This document shows positions 61,205 through 64,000 of a stretch of DNA of 64,000 nt, in pieces; position 1 is the stretch's first letter; every line of letters starts with the position of its first letter. The stretch is from NCBI RefSeq assembly GCF_025907915.1, contig NZ_JAPAAF010000006.1, positions 1 to 64,000 of the forward strand, read 5' to 3'. This DNA is from Gaoshiqia sediminis (GTDB taxonomy: Bacteria > Bacteroidota > Bacteroidia > Bacteroidales > Prolixibacteraceae). A program made the position numbers and the translations under genes. A model generated the notes under the pieces. It ran no database searches. It saw only the letters and a list, made by a program, of their open reading frames with translations, and had not been told where the DNA came from.

Positions 61205-61966
61205 ATGCAAAATTATTTTGAAAAACAATTTCAGCTACGATATTTTGAAATGAATAAGTTCGGAGAAGCTTCTCCAACGACCATCTTAACGCTACTCGAA
61301 GAAGCAGCTGCAGACCATTGTTACTCGATAAATCATAGTTTATATGATCTGGAAGAGCAAAATGTTGGGTGGGTACTACTCTCCGGAGTGATGGAGATGG
61401 ACCGTTATCCTAAATACAAAGAAAAAATTACGATCAAAACATGGTTGTCAAGCTATTCCAAAATTAAAGGTATCAGAGAAAATATCATCTATGATGGCCA
61501 AGGATGCGTCATTGGAAGAGCCAAGGGACTATGGGTATTCTTTGACATTCAAAGGAAAAGGCCTATTCAGATATTCGACGACATAAAAGAAAAATGGGGT
61601 AGCGATCATGAAGAATCTATTGACCACGATATTTCAAGGAAAATTCAGGCAATTGACTCAGGAGAATATGCCAACGAATTTAGAATAAATCGATTTGATG
61701 TTGATACGAATCTGCATGTGAATAATATCAGGTACTTGCAATGGATGATTGAGTCTATGCCAAAAGAAATTACCGACAATTATGATTTACATTATATCGA
61801 TGGACGCTTTATTGCTGAAGCTCATTATGGTGACACAATTCTATCCTATTCAAAGATTGATGTTCATGAAAATTCGTTTTCTCACACTATTAAGACGCAA
61901 AGTAACAATAAGGATTGTGCCATAGCAAAAACGAAATGGAAGGAAAGAAAATGGCAAAAGAAATAA
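61205..61966 (+). CDS. Acyl-ACP thioesterase
   Basis: A 253-residue double-hotdog enzyme of the acyl-ACP thioesterase family. The N-terminal hotdog begins FQLRYFEMNKFGEASPTTILTLLEEAA. The second carries DVDTNLHVNNIRYLQWMIES, with the Asn/His catalytic pattern of the family. It hydrolyses acyl-ACP to free fatty acid. It is divergent from rrf2 over a shared operator, which suggests NO- or redox-linked expression. Confidence 0.88.
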   Translation: MQNYFEKQFQLRYFEMNKFGEASPTTILTLLEEAAADHCYSINHSLYDLEEQNVGWVLLSGVMEMDRYPKYKEKITIKTWLSSYSKIKGIRENIIYDGQGCVIGRAKGLWVFFDIQRKRPIQIFDDIKEKWGSDHEESIDHDISRKIQAIDSGEYANEFRINRFDVDTNLHVNNIRYLQWMIESMPKEITDNYDLHYIDGRFIAEAHYGDTILSYSKIDVHENSFSHTIKTQSNNKDCAIAKTKWKERKWQKK

Positions 61967-62027
61967 ACAAACCAAAAACGAATGAATTTCCAACGGAGAA
62001 GGAAGAGATTAAGACACTACTGTCTCG

Positions 62028-62323
62028 TTAAAAGAGACTGAGTGACAATTGTTTATAATTTAGTTCTTTGACATTTTTGTAATCATTGTTTGTAAGTAAC
62101 TCTTTGATAGGAGTTTTGTCCAGTAGCGATATTCCGAAAATTTGTAGAATTTCGTAGGTTGAACGGTCTATTTTCAGTTCTTTGCTTATAATGGCACCAA
62201 ACAATATGTGGTAATTGCACAATAGAGTTGTGTTTTTACAGCATTAAGGGTATGGCCCCAAAAGCTTTTCACTTTAAGATGCTGTTTGATCCATTTAAAT
62301 GCCTTATGGAGAGCTCTCCATAA
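62028..62323 (-). pseudogene. IS4-type transposase C-terminal remnant (frameshifted)
   Basis: On the minus strand the sequence reads FKWIKQHLKVKSFWG...LNAVKTQLYCAITTYCLV, then a frameshift near 62190, then ILFGAIISKELKIDRSTYEILQIFGISLLDKTPIKELL to a stop at 62028. This is the familiar C-terminus of an IS4-family transposase of Bacteroidota. It begins abruptly at the palindrome 62304-62323. No terminal inverted repeat was found. Confidence 0.75.
62304..62323. repeat. 20-bp perfect palindrome at the junction of two transposase fragments
   Basis: TTATGGAGAGCTCTCCATAA is a perfect 20-bp palindrome. Both strands read LWRALH from it into different IS4-type transposase tails. Confidence 0.8.
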
Positions 62324-62591
62324 TTGCTTCCGCTTTATAAAACAAGAGCTTAATGCCAGTCATTTTATCTCTGTCAGCAAGAACGGGATAACAGTCATGC
62401 TGTATATGACACTTAGCGCCGCCATGTTATTGCAGCTCTACAAAAAGCTCAACGGATTGGGTTATAAAACAGCAAAAAGAAGATTCGCCATTGAATTGTG
62501 GGAGAGATGGATAGCCGTTTTTGTAAAGGAATGTGGTGGAAATCCGGAACTGATCAATAGGGGTTACTCCCATCAATTTTCAGTTCCTTGA
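62304..62591 (+). pseudogene. Second IS4-type transposase C-terminal remnant, head-to-head with the first
   Basis: The plus strand reads FRFIKQELNASHFISVSKNGITVMLYMTLSAAMLLQLYKKLNGLGYKTAKRRFAIEL to a TGA at 62589-62591. This is a C-terminal part of a transposase of a different IS4 subgroup. It has no start codon or upstream catalytic part. It begins at the shared palindrome and runs into the truncated efflux duplicate. Confidence 0.7.
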
Positions 62592-62865
62592 TTTTTGGCC
62601 TAATAAAAGGCCGTCCTTTAAAATTTCTTTCGACCACAACTAATTCGTAATCCCACGCTGAAGTCACTTCTTTAAAAGTCACACGGTCACCAATCTCAGT
62701 TATTGCTTCTATCTCAAGCTTTAATTGGGTGCTGAGAAGTTCAAATTCATTGATATCTGCATCCTTAAGAATCCCAATATTGAGTGTAGACTGGGCTTGA
62801 ATAGTTGCTGGTATGATCAGTAGTCCGATGATTATTATTATTAAAAATATTTTTGGGACACTCAT
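62554..62865 (-). pseudogene. Truncated duplicate of the SBP-TolC fusion gene (first ~73 codons)
   Basis: The N-terminus (MSVPKIFLIIIIIGLLIIP, then AQSTLNIGILKDADINEFEL) matches the efflux gene at 21978 almost residue for residue up to VTSAWDYE. It then diverges into unrelated sequence (LVVVERNFKGRPFI...) and stops at 62554. It lacks both the rest of the binding domain and the whole TolC part. Confidence 0.85.
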
Positions 62866-63006
62866 GTGGTTTGCAAATTAATTAACTCTGCAACATCTTG
62901 CTCGAATATTTTTGCTGACCGTTATTACTCTTGGGAAATTATTCAACGTGCGTTTGATTGATTCAAACAGGGAAATCAATTGCAGCACCTTAAATGCTGA
63001 GTAAAG
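62644..63006. repeat. Duplicated segment, copy B (operator lost)
   Basis: This copy matches 21760-22190 at high identity in the leader, the start of the gene and the upstream sequence. It lacks about 68 nt that contain the TetR operator and promoter in copy A. Confidence 0.85.
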
Positions 63007-63425
63007 TTCTGCGAAAGAGTAGAAAATGTTTGTGGACGTCTTTATGTATTGCAACTGTCTCGTATTGAATTGATTTTCTGCTTCTTCCTTAACCTGATCA
63101 ACTAGCTTTGAAGGAATAATCCCAGATCAAGCAGGAAATTCCAGCAGAGTCCGAGAACCTGATATTTGTAGCATCTAATGGGTATCGGAAAGCCTGAAAA
63201 GCTTGTTGTCCCAGTATAATCCAAATTGTCTTTATCACATCTATGGAGATGTATGATCAGGTACTGAGATTCTTTCAGGTGGAAATCTGAAATGCTAGGG
63301 GAGATCATTCGTTTTTTGTACCCGATGTGAATGGGGTTGTGATTCGGCATCCGGTGAGGGAAAGCAAGCGGAAAGGTTATATCGAAAGCCCGTGATAAAC
63401 TGCTGGTTGATTATTCCGGAACCAT
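63007..63425. other. Gene-free stretch between the duplicate and the MacB-like gene
   Basis: This 419-nt stretch holds several stop-rich frames and no recognised gene. A short frame at 63102-63350 has no family resemblance. It is probably decayed mobile or duplicated DNA. Confidence 0.4.
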
Positions 63426-64000
63426 TTATTCACTCCTCAATGCGTCAATCGGATCGAGCCTGGATGCTTTAAGTGCAGGATAAACCCCGAAGAATAAACC
63501 AACGGCCAATGAAAACAGGAACGAATATATTATGGACGGAATAGAGATGTTCAAAGTCCAGTCAGTGGCAAGAATAATGACAACCGAAGCCAAAACTCCG
63601 GTAACAATACCAATTATTCCACCCGCGATGCTAAGAATGGAAGATTCAATTACAAATTGAAGTAATATATCTTTTTTGCTTGCACCTACTGCCATACGCA
63701 AGCCAATTTCATTGATTCTTTCCCTTATTGCAATTAACATGATGGCGAGAATACCAATTCCACCTACAAGTAAAGAAACCCCTGCCGTACTTACGATAAG
63801 TGCCGTAAAAGTACCGGTTGTCTCTTTTTGGGTTTCCAACAGCTCTATTTGGTTCTGAATGGTAAAATCATCGGGTTTGTTTTGTTTGTTTAACCGGTGT
63901 TGTTCGCGCAACACTTCAGATATTTGGCCGGTGGCATTGTCCATTTCTTCGATTGAAGCGGCCTGAACATTAATTGTATTGATATAATTCAGATTAAAGA
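63426..64000 (-). CDS. MacB/FtsX-like ABC transporter permease, C-terminal part (5' end outside window)
   Basis: The frame is open to the window edge, so this is the last ~190 residues. It has the FtsX-type membrane core: LIVSTAGVSLLVGGIGILAIMLI, the coupling segment ERINEIGLRMAVGASKKDILLQF, and ALKASRLDPIDALRSE at the C-terminus, as in MacB-type export permeases. In front of it, NVQAASIEEMDNATGQISEVL is the end of the large periplasmic domain. It probably works with an ATPase and adaptor encoded beyond the window. Confidence 0.9.
   Translation of the reverse strand, partial: FNLNYINTINVQAASIEEMDNATGQISEVLREQHRLNKQNKPDDFTIQNQIELLETQKETTGTFTALIVSTAGVSLLVGGIGILAIMLIAIRERINEIGLRMAVGASKKDILLQFVIESSILSIAGGIIGIVTGVLASVVIILATDWTLNISIPSIIYSFLFSLAVGLFFGVYPALKASRLDPIDALRSE

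Noticed and set aside
63102-63350. Open frame before the MacB-like gene
   Set aside because: There is no family resemblance, and the region looks decayed with stops in every neighbouring frame.

Overview
The window looks like chromosomal DNA of a facultatively anaerobic member of the Bacteroidota. The evidence is moderate GC, promoter -7 boxes of the TAnnTTTG type, typical families (carboxypeptidase-D-like domain, DUF2141, class III cyclase, HD/PycTM protein, Bacteroidota-style mobilization genes, IS4-type transposase fragments) and Bacteroidota-like RND and TetR blocks. The genus cannot be fixed from the sequence alone.

Layout. (1) 1-3494 is the edge of a mobilizable element: the 3' end of a helicase-like gene, a possible replication origin (two direct and one inverted CACAACAAA, plus a perfect DnaA box), a CHC2/Toprim primase, an oriT-like inverted repeat, a MobC-like protein, a relaxase and a membrane accessory protein. 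No integrase is visible. (2) 3952-4868 is a TetR-cupin pair. (3) 4948-11714 is a tightly packed four-gene minus-strand operon: a membrane class III nucleotidyl cyclase with non-canonical specificity residues, an HD phosphohydrolase fused to a PycTM-like membrane domain, an Omp85-type outer-membrane protein carrying a degenerate metallophosphoesterase and a kinase-like segment, and an exported histidine phosphatase. This is the best candidate for an undescribed signalling or defence system here. (4) 11916-15017 holds three more TetR regulators and two small exported proteins. (5) 15396-21978 is an RND efflux operon whose outer-membrane TolC component is fused to a substrate-binding-protein-like domain. 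Three TetR-type promoters share one operator architecture, GTTAGT-N8-ACTAAC.

(6) 22498-30361 is narK-narGHJI, a complete respiratory nitrate reductase with its transporter. (7) 30643-33800 is an amino-acid racemase, a PLP enzyme and two hemerythrin-like proteins. (8) 34026-48587 is molybdopterin guanylyltransferase (minus strand), then a 13.6-kb plus-strand block: diheme cytochrome c, a second narGHJI and an almost complete molybdenum-cofactor pathway (moaA, moeA, a TauE-like carrier, moaD, moeB-rhodanese, moaE, MOSC, moaC-mog). The second narH carries an in-frame amber codon between two cluster cysteines and is annotated as broken. (9) 49046-61966 is a nitrite/NO region: NADH dehydrogenase-2, two heme-copper-oxidase-like membrane proteins, DUF2249/DUF1858 proteins, an iron-sulfur assembly factor, monoheme cytochrome, nadA, copper nitrite reductase nirK, an NsrR-like Rrf2 regulator and an acyl-ACP thioesterase. 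An Rrf2-type palindrome sits at the rrf2/thioesterase promoters and at the DUF2249 promoter, with a decayed copy at a DUF2249 pseudogene. (10) 61967-63425 is a decayed zone with two head-to-head IS4-type transposase fragments joined at a 20-bp perfect palindrome, and a truncated duplicate of the efflux-operon leader. The window ends inside a MacB-like permease gene.

Together the genes encode nitrate uptake, nitrate to nitrite reduction (Nar, with Moco supply), nitrite to NO reduction (NirK), and NO-responsive control and protection. No NO reductase of known type is seen. No tRNA, rRNA or CRISPR array was recognised.
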